A stretch of 64,000 nt of DNA from Argentina anserina (lineage: Eukaryota > Streptophyta > Magnoliopsida > Rosales > Rosaceae), in the NCBI RefSeq assembly GCF_933775445.1, contig NC_065873.1, positions 9,424,001 through 9,488,000 of the forward strand. The letters run 5' to 3'. Under the pieces are notes generated by a model. That model saw nothing but the letters and a program-made list of their open reading frames with translations. It made no database searches and was not told the origin of the DNA. Positions 46,170 to 58,637 of this stretch are shown piece after piece (position 1 is the stretch's first letter; every line of letters begins with the position of its first letter). Both the position numbers and the translations under genes were made by a program.

Positions 46170-48224
46170 TTGTCCTCAATGAATGTCAAAATAAATAATG
46201 CAATGGAAGACTCATAGTGGAGGGAAACAAATACAAAAATAAAAACATGGGAAAAATATGAGAAAATGATGAGAAAAGCTCCCCCATGACGCGGTCCAAC
46301 AGCCTGCATTCCATGCTTCGTAACGTTTGAAAATAATCTTCGATCAGTAAGATAGCAGTGGGAATAGAAAGCTGATGTTTCTAGCTTTCCAAGCATATAG
46401 AGTACGTCCGCTAACTCCAAATGAGGAGACAGTTATGCCCCTGCAAAGTTGTCAAATAAAACAGGTTCATAGAATAAAAAACTGAAATGACCTTTACTTG
46501 TTTATACCTGATTTCCATTGACTTAAAGATCCGGAATGAAAAGGTGTCATGAATGAAAGTTGAAGATAACACAACAAGCTTTCAATCCATGTATGACACG
46601 ACTGCCCAGTTAGGTCGGAAGTACTCCCTGTTTTGCTGTTTCCAGACTGTAACTGCACGAGTTCTGAATTTCTGACACGACCTTGCTGCCTTCAAATTGC
46701 AACTGGGAATGATGTAGACCTCTAAATCTAGTTCTGTAAAAAGATACAGAAACTAGACTCAAATACCTTTGTTTCCAAATAAAGCACATATTCAAACTCT
46801 CTTTGAGTTGGGAGATACAGTCTACCGAAGTCGACGAACTGTTTCTACCAGATTCTGTTTAACAGAAATGTTTTGCTCCTCTTCACGTTTTCTCGAAGAC
46901 TAACCTACACACGCACAAAACAAATCAAAAAGAACAAAAACAATAACCAAATAAAGAGTAAAGAGTAAAAATATCAAAATTGGGTTGCCTCCCAACAAGC
47001 GCTTAAATTTAAAGTCTAATAGCTTAGACCGAGTTTTCCTTTCAATCATTTTGTAGGTGACACATTATGGGGTTTCTCTTCCGCCATTTTGTTTTCCAAC
47101 CTTGTAGTATATTTTTGAGATCATTGTTGGTCACTTCACTATAAACCTGTAGAATCTCAATTAAAATCATTAGTGTAAGTGGGAACTTACCGAACATAAC
47201 ATAGCACACGAGGTGCTTAAGAGACTATGTTCCTCTAGGCATATGATATTCCGTGGAATTTAAAATGCAACATGAATGAGATGCAAAATGAATGCAATGT
47301 GGAATGAAATGATGAAGATGCAATGCAAAAGTTAGAGAATAACAATTAGGAAGTCATTGTATATACAAGTCACAAACATGTCAAAAGTCATTTAAATATA
47401 ATAAGCACATGTTAAGAGGAAAAAGAAACGAAAACAAGCTTAACAACCAATCCAACATAATGTCAAATCTTATGTTTAAGTTCGTTTTAATTTCTCAACT
47501 CAAAAACCTAATAAAGTATACACAATTACAATTACTATATGTTACAACAAAATAAAATAAGGACTCACAAGTTAGTTCTTTAAGTTTATAAAGTTCATAC
47601 AATTCACAATTTTTTTTTTGCTGTTTCAATCAATTTCATGGTTCAACATTCTTAAGTTTTCATTCAAACAATTAAATGATCGATTGATTCTAAGTTGTAA
47701 ACCAAGGTGGACATGCGGCCTAAGTATGGATGCCTAGACACAAGTTTGAATCATTGTTTCAGATGGCCGGATAGCTAATTCAGAGACAGTGAACATGGTA
47801 GGACTCATTTGTTGAACAATGGAGGGCAATGCCCCTATCGACTCCATCACCGAGATGTATGTCAGTTAATAGTTCTCTGAGATCCAATTTTGGTCCCATG
47901 CACCAGAGTAATGAAAGAGCGTGCCCCTTACTCAGCTAGAAACAAACTTGGGTGTTAGACAAATCTCCAAGATTTAATAAAAGCCGCCCTCAACCTCATG
48001 CAAAAAATTTAGAAGAAAACATGAGGGGTTAAGGCTAATATTAACAAAATGGACTTTACCTATTTCGTTCGATTTACAACCTACAACAATCATTCATTCA
48101 ATCATAAAAAATAACAACCTAAGATAAAATTACTATATATTAGAACAAAGTAAGAAAAACATATACAAATTTACAATATGAACAGTGAATTCGAAATTAA
48201 AAGATTGGGATCCATAATGATGGA
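46170..48224 (-). mobile_element. Athila-II internal remnant without gag-pol
   Basis: On the minus strand the leader (about 48,220 down to 47,690) matches Athila-I 33,542-34,210. Near 46,985-47,035 the sequence matches the post-pol region ('gggaggcaaccca', 'agcgctt'), and at 46,170-46,185 'attgaggacaa' matches Athila-I about 40,415. The roughly 5.6 kb gag-pol interval is absent, replaced by about 0.6 kb of unmatched sequence (47,050-47,690), so this is a non-coding (LARD-like) derivative. 46,170-46,980 contains unassigned sequence with no good frame. The 3' end and 3' LTR are missing at the junction with satellite A. Confidence 0.72.
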
Positions 48225-48242
48225 TCCCCGGCAACGGCGCCA
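48225..48242 (-). other. Primer-binding site for tRNA-Asp
   Basis: Minus strand TGGCGCCGTTGCCGGGGA lies 2 nt from the LTR end. It is complementary over 18 nt to the 3' end of plant tRNA-Asp(GUC), the usual primer of the Athila/Tat lineages. It confirms the strand and the LTR boundary. Confidence 0.9.
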
Positions 48243-48244
48243 TT

Positions 48245-50503
48245 TGATCGGTTTGATTACTCGAGATCAATATTAACCCTGTAAGCATCGTTAGTAGTAT
48301 AAAGCAAGAGGGTATCGTTCACAAACCGGGGATCCAACCAGGGTAAGAATCACAAATATTTAACAACGAATTCATAAGAGTATGAGGATTTTGGGATATA
48401 TTTCGGATCAAACATAAAATAAACCTAAACTAATATATACATGTGATCAACCAACCAACACATAAGCAATTACCAAACAAATAACATAAGAACAAAGGTA
48501 ACGAAATCTAATCTCAATTAAGTTCATGCCGTAAGGTTCATTATACATCCTAGAATCGGTTATGCAGTTAAGTTCCTCCCAAGGTTCCTAACTCAATGAC
48601 ACTTTAACACATTCGAACTCAGTCCCAACCTCATTCGAAATCTAACATACTTATCCTACCATGCAACTTCAAAGCCACGCATATTGAATTCATTAAGCAT
48701 GTCACCTACTTAACCAACAATCATGCAATTCCAAAAATCACATAGAAAAGATAAACATATTAAAATGCACAAGTCTAACCGAACCTAGGCAATAATCGGT
48801 GAAGGTGACAAAGAACAAACAATGAATCAACTCCCAAGTATCAAAATCGTTTATAACATTGGATTATTACACATGCGACGTCAACTTCCAGGTATCAAAC
48901 ACACACGTAAGTAAGAACACACCGAAAATCATTTAAATAAATAAACATAAATTCATGGCATAAAACCTAAAATCATTGAATTAAAAATCGAAAACCTTAA
49001 TTCATGATGTCATTCAAAAGTTACAAATATCTCATAGACAAGAATAAAAATAACTTTAACAAAACCTAAACATAAATCATCCAAGAACAAGAACATAAAA
49101 ACCCGAAAACTTAACATGAAGATCAAAGAGTTACACTTTATAATTCTCCTCCCAAGGTTCCTTACAAAGGTAACACGAGATCTTCAAGAGTATGGTATCC
49201 TAGGCACCCAAGCTTTGGACAGAAAATATGGTGAAGGGTGGTGAATTCGGATTCAATGATGCTTGGTGAATGAAAGTGTTTGGGCAGAGCTTTGGCAAGT
49301 CTTGTGAGTAAGGTTGATGATGTTTTTCTGTGGAATTGAGGTTCTATATATAGAGGAAGAAACCCAAGGGAGGATGGCCACAAAGTCCACAAAGTTGAAA
49401 CCAAATTGGTTGAGGTTTCCTAGATTCGGCAGATTTAACCTTTGTCCCTTCTTGTGGCCATAGCTTTCTCTAGGAAATAGATATTGAGATGATCCCAACT
49501 GGAAATTTCAACTAGACTTCCGTGGCTTTTCATCCATATATCATGCATTTTCTCAGTCATTTTGAGCTGTCCAGGGGAGCTCGTCAAAGTTAGATGATCT
49601 GCAGTGCCAGAATTCTGATTTCTACAAGGATTGCATATCTTTTGCATTAATTGCATATCTTCTTCCTCCTTTAATGCTGATTTCTTTTGCACAAATTTCT
49701 TCCTTTGAATTAGGGAGGCAGCAAAAGTCTTAATTGTTGCAGCCATGTTTGATTTTTCTTACCTCTCCTCATTAAATTTGCTGCATGCCTTCTTTGACTT
49801 TCTTGCCTCTTCTCATTTAATTTGCTGCATGCCTTCTTTGACATTCTTTGGTGCAGGGAATTATAGATATTCTTATACATATTTGTTCTCTATATGTAGG
49901 AGGAACAAAGTCCCAAGTTTCCCTCATAGCCCTTGGATCAAAAGCAAATAAATGGCTGAGATAATTCCGTCAAGCTCACTGGACCTCTGATCAATGATTC
50001 GGTCATATCTACCTGTAGAAATAAGATATTGAATTGATTCCAAATCCTACATAAACTAGACTCAAAATCCTTTTTATCCATATATGGTACGTCTTCTAAC
50101 TCGATCGGAGCTATCCAGGGGACCCCGTCGAAGTTGGACTACGAATCTTGACAGCATTTTGATTTCTTGCATGGATTGGGCTTTTAAGTGTATTTTCTTC
50201 TCTTTCCTTGTGGAACTATGATTGCTTTCCTTCTCCAACATGGATTTGTATTTCCTAATAAGAATAAGTACGTTAGAAACAAAGAAATACGAAAGCATGA
50301 ATCCTACTCGAACAAGGAATCATATATGAACAAGGATTATTAACACTTAGCACGATTTCATCATCAATTCACTCATAATTGATATAAGCTCTACCTAGAC
50401 ACTTATTCATACAAAATAAACTAAAATATACTAAATAAGAGGTAACAAAGAGTAAGAATAGGGCATAAACATATTAAGAACGTCACACTTTGTGCTCCTA
50501 TCA
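48245..50503 (-). mobile_element. Athila-II 5' LTR (minus strand)
   Basis: Minus strand, starting TGATAGGAGCACAAAGTGTG at 50,503 and ending CGATCA at 48,245, 2,259 bp, closely similar to 25,206-27,397. The adjacent primer-binding site shows that it is a 5' LTR. The outer flank (50,504 on) is satellite B, and the far end of the element is lost, so no target duplication can be tested. Confidence 0.9.
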
Positions 50504-53500
50504 TCTTTACTATTCCTATTGTGTATGTTTTCAATTCTGGTTTGAGTATCGTTCTGAACGGATTTCTGATGCGAGTTTCTATTGAATTTGAGAGTTTTGC
50601 AAGTGTGGGAGTGTGTTTCTTTCAGACTGAGTATCTTTACATCGTTTGCGTATCTTTACTATTCCAATTGTGTATCTTTACATCGTTTGCGTACCTTTAC
50701 TATTCCAATTGTGTATCTTTTTATTTCTCGTTTGAGTATCTTTCTGTACGGCTTTCTGATGCAAGTGTCTATTGCATTTGAGAGTTTTGCAAGTTTGGGA
50801 GTGTGTTTCTTTCAAACTAAGTATCTTTACATCGTTTGCGTATCTTTACTATTCCAATTGTGTATCTTTTCAATTCTGGTTTGAGTATCGTTCTGAACGG
50901 ATTTCTGATGCGAGTTTCTATTGAATTTGAGAGTTTTGCAAGTGTGGGAGTGTGTTTCTTTCAGAATGAGTATCTTTACATCGTTTGCGTATCTTTACTA
51001 TTCCAATTCTGTATCTTTACATCGTTTGCGTACCTTTACTATTCCAATTGTGTATCTTTTCATTTCTCGTTTGAGTATCTTTCTGTACGGCTTTCTGATG
51101 CAAGTGTCTATTGCATTTGAGAGTTTTGCAAGTTTGGGAGTGTGTTTCTTTCAAACTAAGTATCTTTACATCGTTTGCGTATCTTTACTATTCCAATTGT
51201 GTATCTTTTCAATTCTCGTTTGAGTATCTTTCTGAACGGCTATCTGATGCGCGTTTTTATTAAATTTGAGAGTTTTGCAAGTGTGGGAGTGTGTTTCTTT
51301 CAAACTGAGTATCTTTACATCGTTTGCGTATCTTTACTATTCCAATTGTGTATCTTTTCAATTCTCGGTTGAGTATCTTTCTGAACGGCTATCTGATGCG
51401 AGTTTCTATTGAATTTGAGAGTTTTGCAAGTGTGGGAGTGTGTTTCTTTCAAACTGAGTATCTTTACATCGTTTGCGTATCTTTACTATTCCAATTGTGT
51501 ATCTTTTCAATTCTCGTTTGAGTATCTTTCTGAACGGCTATCTGATGCGAGTTTCTATTGAATTTGAGAGTTTTGCAAGGGTGGGAGTGTGTTTCTTTCA
51601 AACTGAGTATCTTCACATCGTTTGCGTATCTTTACTATTCAAATTGTGTATCTTTTTAATTCTCGTTTGAGTATATGTCTGTAAGGCTTTCTGATGCGAG
51701 TTTCTATTGCATTTGAGAGTTTTGCAAGTGTGGGAGTGTGTTTCTTTCAAACTGAGTATCTTTACATCGTTTGCGTATCTTTACTATTCCAATTTTATAT
51801 GTTTTCAATTTTGGTTTGAGTATCTTTCTGAACGGATTTCTGATGCGAGTTTCTATTGAATTTGAGAGTTTTGCAAGTGTGGGAGTGTTTTTCTTTCAAA
51901 CTGACTATCTTTACATCGTTTGCGTATCATTACTATTCCAATTGTGTATCTTTACATCTTTTGCGTATCTTTATTATTCCAATTGTGTATATTTTCATTT
52001 CTCGTTTGAGTATCTTTCTGTAAGACTTTCTGATGCGAGTTTCTATTGAATTTGAGAGTTTTGCTAGTGTGGGAGTGTGTTTCTTTCAAACTGAGTATCT
52101 TTACATCGTTTGCGTATCTTTACTATTCCAATTGTGTATCTTTTCATTTCTCGTTTCAGTATCTTTCTGTAAGGCTTCTGATGCGAGTTTCTATTGTATT
52201 TGAGAGTTTTGCAAGTGTGGGACTGTGTTTCTTTCAAACTGAGTATCTTTACATCGTTTGCGTATCTTTACTATTCCAATTTTATATGTTTTCAATTTTG
52301 GTTTGAGTATCTTTCTGAACGGATTTCTGATGCGAGTTTCTATTGAATTTGAGAGTTTTGCAAGTGTGGGAGTGTTTTTCTTTCAAACTGACTATCTTTA
52401 CATCGTTTGCGTATCATTACTATTCCAATTGTGTATCTTTACATCTTTTGCGTATCTTTATTATTCCAATTGTGTATATTTTCATTTCTCGTTTGAGTAT
52501 CTTTCTGTAAGACTTTCTGATGCGAGTTTCTATTGAATTTGAGAGTTTTGCTAGTGTGGGAGTGTGTTTCTTTCAAACTGAGTATCTTTACATCGTTTGC
52601 GTATCTTTACTATTCAAATTGTGTATCTTTTTAATTCTCGTTTGAGTATATGTCTGTAAGGCTTTCTGATGCGAGTTTCTATTGCATTTGAGAGTTTTGC
52701 AAGTGTGGGAGTGTGTTTCTTTCAAACTGAGTATCTTTACATCGTTTGCGTATCTTTACTATTCCAATTTTATATGTTTTCAATTTTGGTTTGAGTATCT
52801 TTCTGAACGGATTTCTGATGCGAGTTTCTATTGAATTTGAGAGTTTTGCAAGTGTGGGAGTGTTTTTCTTTCAAACTGACTATCTTTACATCGTTTGCGT
52901 ATCATTACTATTCCAATTGTGTATCTTTACATCTTTTGCGTATCTTTATTATTCCAATTGTGTATATTTTCATTTCTCGTTTGAGTATCTTTCTGTAAGA
53001 CTTTCTGATGCGAGTTTCTATTGAATTTGAGAGTTTTGCTAGTGTGGGAGTGTGTTTCTTTCAAACTGAGTATCTTTACATCGTTTGCGTATCTTTACTA
53101 TTCCAATTGTGTATCTTTTCATTTCTCGTTTCAGTATCTTTCTGTAAGGCTTCTGATGCGAGTTTCTATTGTATTTGAGAGTTTTGCAAGTGTGGGACTG
53201 TGTTTCTTTCAAACTGAGTATCTTTACATCCTTTGCGTATCTTTACTATTCCAATTGTGTATCTTTTCAATTCTCGTTTGAGTATCTTTCTGAACGGCTA
53301 TCTGATGCGAGTTTCTATTGAATTTGAGAGTTTTGCAAGTGTGGGAGTCTGTTTCTTTCAAACTGAGTATCTTTACATTGTTTGCGTATCTTTACTATTC
53401 CAATTGTGTATGTTTTCAATTTTGGTTTGAGTATCTTTCTGAACGGATTTCTGATGCGAGTTTCTATTCAATTTGAGAGTTTTGCAAGTGTGGGAGTGTG

Positions 53501-56500
53501 TTTCTTTCAAACTGAGTATCTTTACATCGTTTGCGTATCTTTACTATTCCAATTGTGTATCTTTACATCGTTTGCGTATCTTTACTATTCCAATTGTGTA
53601 TCTTTTTATTTCTCGTTTGAGTATCTTTCTGTAAGGCTTTCTGATGCGAGTTTCTATTAAATTTGAGAGTTTTGCAAGTGTGGGAGTGTGTTTCTTTCAA
53701 ACTGAGTATCTTTACATCGTTTGCGTATCTTTACTATTCCAATTGTGTATCTTTTCAATTCTCGTTTGAGTATCTTTCTGAACGGCTATCTGATGCGAGT
53801 TTCTATTGAATTTTAGAGTTTTGCAAGTGTGGGAGTGTATTTCTTTCAAAGTGAGTATCTTTACATCGTTTGCGTATCTTTACTATTCCAATTGTGTATC
53901 TTTACATCGTTTGCGTATCTTTACTATTCCAACTGTGTATCTTTTCATTTCTCGTTTGAGTATCTTTCTGAACGGCTATCTGATGCGAGTTTCTATTGAA
54001 TTTGAGAGTTTTGCAAGTGTGGGAGTGTGTTTCTTTCAAACTGAGTATCTTTACATCGTTTGCGTATCTTTATTATTCCAATTGTGTATCTTTACATCGT
54101 TTGCGTATCTTTACTATTCCAATTGTGTATCTTTTCATTTCTCGTTTGAGTATCTTTCTGAACGGCTATCTGATGCGAGTTTCTATTGAATTTGAGAGTT
54201 TTGCAAGTGTGGGAGTGTGTTTCTTTCAAACTGAGTATCTTTACATCGTTTGCGTATCTTTACTATTCCAATTGTGTATCTTTTCAATTCTCGTTTGAGT
54301 ATCTTTCTGAACGGCTATCTGATGCGAGTTTCTACTGCATTTGAGAGTTTTGCAAGTGTGGGAGTGTGTTTCTTTCAAACTGAGTATCTTTACATCGTTT
54401 GCGTATCTTTACTATTCCAATTTTGTATGTTTTCAATTTTGGTTTGAGTATCTTTCTGAACGGATTTCTGATGCGAGTTTCTATTGAATTTGAGAGTTTT
54501 GCAAGTGTGGGAGTGTGTTTCTTTCAAACTGAGTATCTTTACATCGTTTGCGTATCATTACTATTCCAATTGTGTATCTTTACATCTTTTGCGTATCTTT
54601 ACTATTCCAATTGTGTATATTTTCATTTCTCGTTTGACTATCTTTCTGTAAGACTTTCTGATGCGAGTTTCTATTGAATTTGAGAGTTTTGCTAGTGTGG
54701 GAGTGTGGTTCTTTCAAACTGAGTATCTTTACATCGTTTGCGTATCTTTACTATTCCAATTGTGTATCTTTTCAATTCTCGTTTGAGTATCTTTCTGAAC
54801 GGCTATCTGATGCGAGTTTCTATTGAATTTTAGAGTTTTGCAAGTGTGGGAGTGTATTTCTTTCAAAGTGAGTATCTTTACATCGTTTGCGTATCTTTAC
54901 TATTCCAATTGTGTATCTTTACATCGTTTGCGTATCTTTACTATTCCAATTGTGTATCTTTTCATTTCTCGTTTGAGTATCTTTCTGAACGGCTATCTGA
55001 TGCGAGTTTCTATTGAATTTGAGAGTTTTGCAAGTGTGGGAGTGTGTTTCTTTCAAACTGAGTATCTTTACATCGTTTGCGTATCTTTATTATTCCAATT
55101 GTGTATCTTTACATCGTTTGCGTATCTTTACTATTCCAATTGTGTATCTTTTCATTTCTCGTTTGAGTATCTTTCTGAACGGCTATCTGATGCGAGTTTC
55201 TATTGAATTTGAGAGTTTTGCACGTGTGGGAGTGTGTTTCTTTCAAACTGAGGATCTTTACATCGTTTGCGTATCTTTATTATTCCAATTGTGTATCTTT
55301 ACATCGTTTGCGTATCTTTACTATTCCAATTGTGTATCTTTTCATTTCTCGTTTGAGTATCTTTCTGAACGGCTATCTGATGCGAGTTTCTATTGAATTT
55401 GAGAGTTTTGCAAGTATGGGAGTGTGTTTCTTTCAAACTGAGTATCTTTACATCGTTTGCGTATCTTTACTATTCCAATTGTGTATCTTTTCAATTCTCG
55501 TTTGAGTATCTTTCTGAACGGCTATCTGATGCGAGTTTCTACTGCATTTGAGAGTTTTGCAAGTGTGGGAGTGTGTTTCTTTCAAACTGAGTATCTTTAC
55601 ATCGTTTGCATATCTTTACTATTCCAATTTTGTATGTTTTCAATTTTGGTTTGAGTATCTTTCTGAACGGATTTCTGATGCGAGTTTCTATTGAATTTGA
55701 GAGTTTTGCAAGTGTGGGAGTGTGTCTCTTTCAAACTGAGTATCTTTACATCGTTTGCGTATCATTACTATTCCAATTGTGTATCTTTACATCTTTTGCG
55801 TATCTTTACTATTCCAATTGTGTATATTTTCATTTCTCGTTTGAGTATCTTTCTGTAAGACTTTCTGATGCGAGTTTCTATTGAATTTGAGAGTTTTGCT
55901 AGTGTGGGAGTGTGGTTCTTTCAAACTGAGTATCTTTACATCGTTTGCGTATCTTTACTATTCCAATTGTGTATCTTTTCATTTCTCGTTTGAGTATCTT
56001 TCTGTAAGGCTTCTGATGCGAGTTTCTATTGTATTTGAGAGTTTTGCAAGTGTGGGACTGTGTTTCTTTCAAACTGAGTATCTTTACATCCTTTGCATAT
56101 CTTTACTATTCCAATTGTGTATATTTACATCGTTTGCGTATCTTTACTATTCCAATTGTGTATGTTTTCAATTTTGGTTTGAGTATCTTTCTGAACGGAT
56201 TTCTGATGCGAGTTTCTATTGAATTTGAGAGTTTTGCAAGTGTAGGAGTGTGTTTCTTTCAAACTGAGTATCTTTACATCGTTTGCGTATCATTACTATT
56301 CCAATTGTGTATCTTTACATCGTTTGCGTATCTTTACTATTCTAATTGTGTATATTTTCATTTCTCGTTTGAGTATCTTTCTGTAAGGCTTTCTCATGCG
56401 AGTTTCTATTGAATTTGAGAGTTTTGCAAGTGTGGGAGTGTGTTTCTTTCAAACTGAGTATCTTTACATCGTTTGCGTATCTTTACTATTCCAATTGTGT

Positions 56501-58307
56501 ATCTTTTAAATTCTCGTTTGAGTATATTTCGGAACGGCTATCTGATGCGAGTTTCTATTGAATTTGAGAGTTTTGCAAGTGTGGGACTGTGTTTCTTTCA
56601 AACTGAGTATATTTACATCGTTTGCGTATCTTTATTATTCCAATTATGTATCTTTTTAATTCTTGTTTGAGTATCTTTCTGTAAGGCTTTCTGATGCGAG
56701 CTTTTATTGCATTTGAGAGTTTTGCAAGTGTGGGAGTATGTTTCTTTCAAACTGAGTATCTTTACATCGTTTGCGTATCTTCACTATTCCAATTGTGTAT
56801 CTTTTCATTACTCGTTTGAGTATCTTTCTGTAAGGCTTCTGATGCGAGTTTCTATTGTATTTGAGAGTTTTCCAAGTGTGGGAGTGTGTTTCTTTCAAAC
56901 TGAGTATCTTTACATCGTTTGCGTATCTTTACTATTCCAATTGTGTATCTTTACATCGTTTGCGTATCTTTACTATTCCAATTGTGTATCTTTTCATTTC
57001 TCGTTTGAGTATCTTTCTGTAAGGCTTTCTGATGCGAGTTTCTATTGAATTTGAGAGTTTTGCTAGTGTGGGAGTGTGGTTCTTCAAACTGAGTATCTTT
57101 ACATCGTTTGCGTATCTTTACTATTCCAATTGTGTATCTTTTCAATTCTCGTTTGAGTATCTTTCTGAACGGCTATCTGATGCAAGTTTTTATTGAATTT
57201 GAGAGTTTTGCAAGTGTGGGAGTGTGTTTCTTTCAAAGTGAGTATCTTTACATCGTTTGCGTATCTTTACTATTCCAATTGTGTATCTTTACATCTTTTG
57301 CGTATCTTTACTATTCCAATTGTGTATATTTTCATTTCTTGTTTCAGTATCTTTCTGTAAGACTTTCTGATGCGAGTTTCTATTGAATTTGAGAGTTTTG
57401 CTAGTGTGGGAGTGTGTTTCTTTCAAACTGAGTATCTTTACATCGTTTGCGTATCTTTATTATTCCAATTGTGTATCTTTACATCGTTTGCGTATCTTTA
57501 CTATTCCAATTGTGTATCTTTTCATTTCTCGTTTGAGTATCTTTCTAAACGGCTATCTGATGCGAGTTTCTATTGAATTTGAGAGTTTTGCAAGTGTGGG
57601 AGTGTGTTTCTTTCAAACTGAGTATCTTTACATCGTTTGCGTATCTTTACTATTCCAATTGTGTATCTTTTCAATTCTCGTTTGAGTATCTTTCTGAACG
57701 GCTATCTGATGCGAGTTTCTATTGAATTTGAGAGTTTTGCAAGGGTGGGAGTGTGTTTCTTTCAAACTGAGTATCTTTACATCGTTTGCGTATCTTTACT
57801 ATTCAAATTGTGTATCTTTTTAATTCTCGTTTGAGTATCTGTCTGTAAGGCTTTCTGATGCGAGTTTCTACTGCATTTGAGAGTTTTGCAAGTGTGGGAG
57901 TGTGTTTCTTTCAAACTGAGTATCTTTACATCGTTTGCGTATCTTTACTATTCCAATTTTGTATGTTTTCAATTTTGGTTTGAGTATCTTTCTGAATGGA
58001 TTTCTGATGCGAGTTTCTATTGAATTTGAGAGTTTTGCAAGTGTGGGAGTGTGTTTCTTTCAAACTGAGTATCTTTACATCGTTTGCGTATCATTACTAT
58101 TCCAATTGTGTATCTTTACATCTTTTGCGTATCTTTACTATTCCAATTGTGTATATTTTCATTTCTCGTTTGAGTATCTTTCTGTAAGACTTTCTGATGC
58201 GAGTTTCTATTGAATTTGAGAGTTTTGCTAGTGTGGGAGTGTGTTTCTTTCAAACTGAGTATCTTTACATCGTTTGCGTATCTTTACTATTCCAATTGTG
58301 TATCTTT
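50504..58307. repeat. Satellite B array, block 1 (149 bp and 190 bp monomers)
   Basis: Head-to-tail monomers with 'gatgcgagtttctattgaat', 'gagagttttgcaagtgtggg', 'gtgtttctttcaaactgagt' and 'atctttacatcgtttgcgta'. Base spacing is 149 bp (for example equivalent points 51,175, 51,324, 51,473). Many units are 190 bp through tandem duplication of a 41 bp segment spanning 'tctttacatcgtttgcgtat' and 'ctttactattccaattgtgt'. Higher-order repeats: about 975 bp (51,669 to 52,644) and 1,017 bp (53,806 to 54,823). Overlapping open frames are a by-product of stop-poor monomers. Confidence 0.95.
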
Positions 58308-58627
58308 TGTAATAACCCTAGATTTTTAAAACAATATGTGAATTGATTTGAATTCTATTAAGTTTTGGAATTTCAAATAAAATGAAACTTATTGTTTGCG
58401 ATGCTTTGAAACGAAAAACGGAAACGTTTTCGGAACGTTTATTAAGAAAAACGTTACGTTTCCGAACGAGAGTATCGACTTTTATTTCGTCGCTCGGTTA
58501 CGAAAACTTTCTTCACGAAAGTTGTAGAGCTCGTCGATACGAGTTCGGGGATATGTGACACGTTCGAATCGGACGTCGGATGTAAAAGTTATTAACGATA
58601 AAAGTTAGTTTCCGATTTGGAAACGGG

Positions 58628-58637
58628 TATAAATAGG
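58628..58637 (+). promoter_or_regulatory. TATA box of solo LTR
   Basis: TATAAATAGG lies about 320 bp from the LTR start, upstream of a pyrimidine-rich leader. The same box is seen in the related minus-strand LTR at 16,061-16,070. Confidence 0.6.

Noticed and set aside
48225..48242. tRNA-Asp gene
   Set aside because: Only the 18 nt primer-binding complement is present; no tRNA body or cloverleaf surrounds it. No tRNA or rRNA gene was seen in the window.
24183..50503. Inversion of 24-46 kb splitting one Athila-II element into its plus-strand 3' part and minus-strand 5' part
   Set aside because: The two fragments are complementary in content, but undoing the inversion would put satellite A in opposite orientations, outer flanks do not match as a TSD (ATCTT against AAAGA), and about 600 bp would still be missing. 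Independent truncated copies are simpler.
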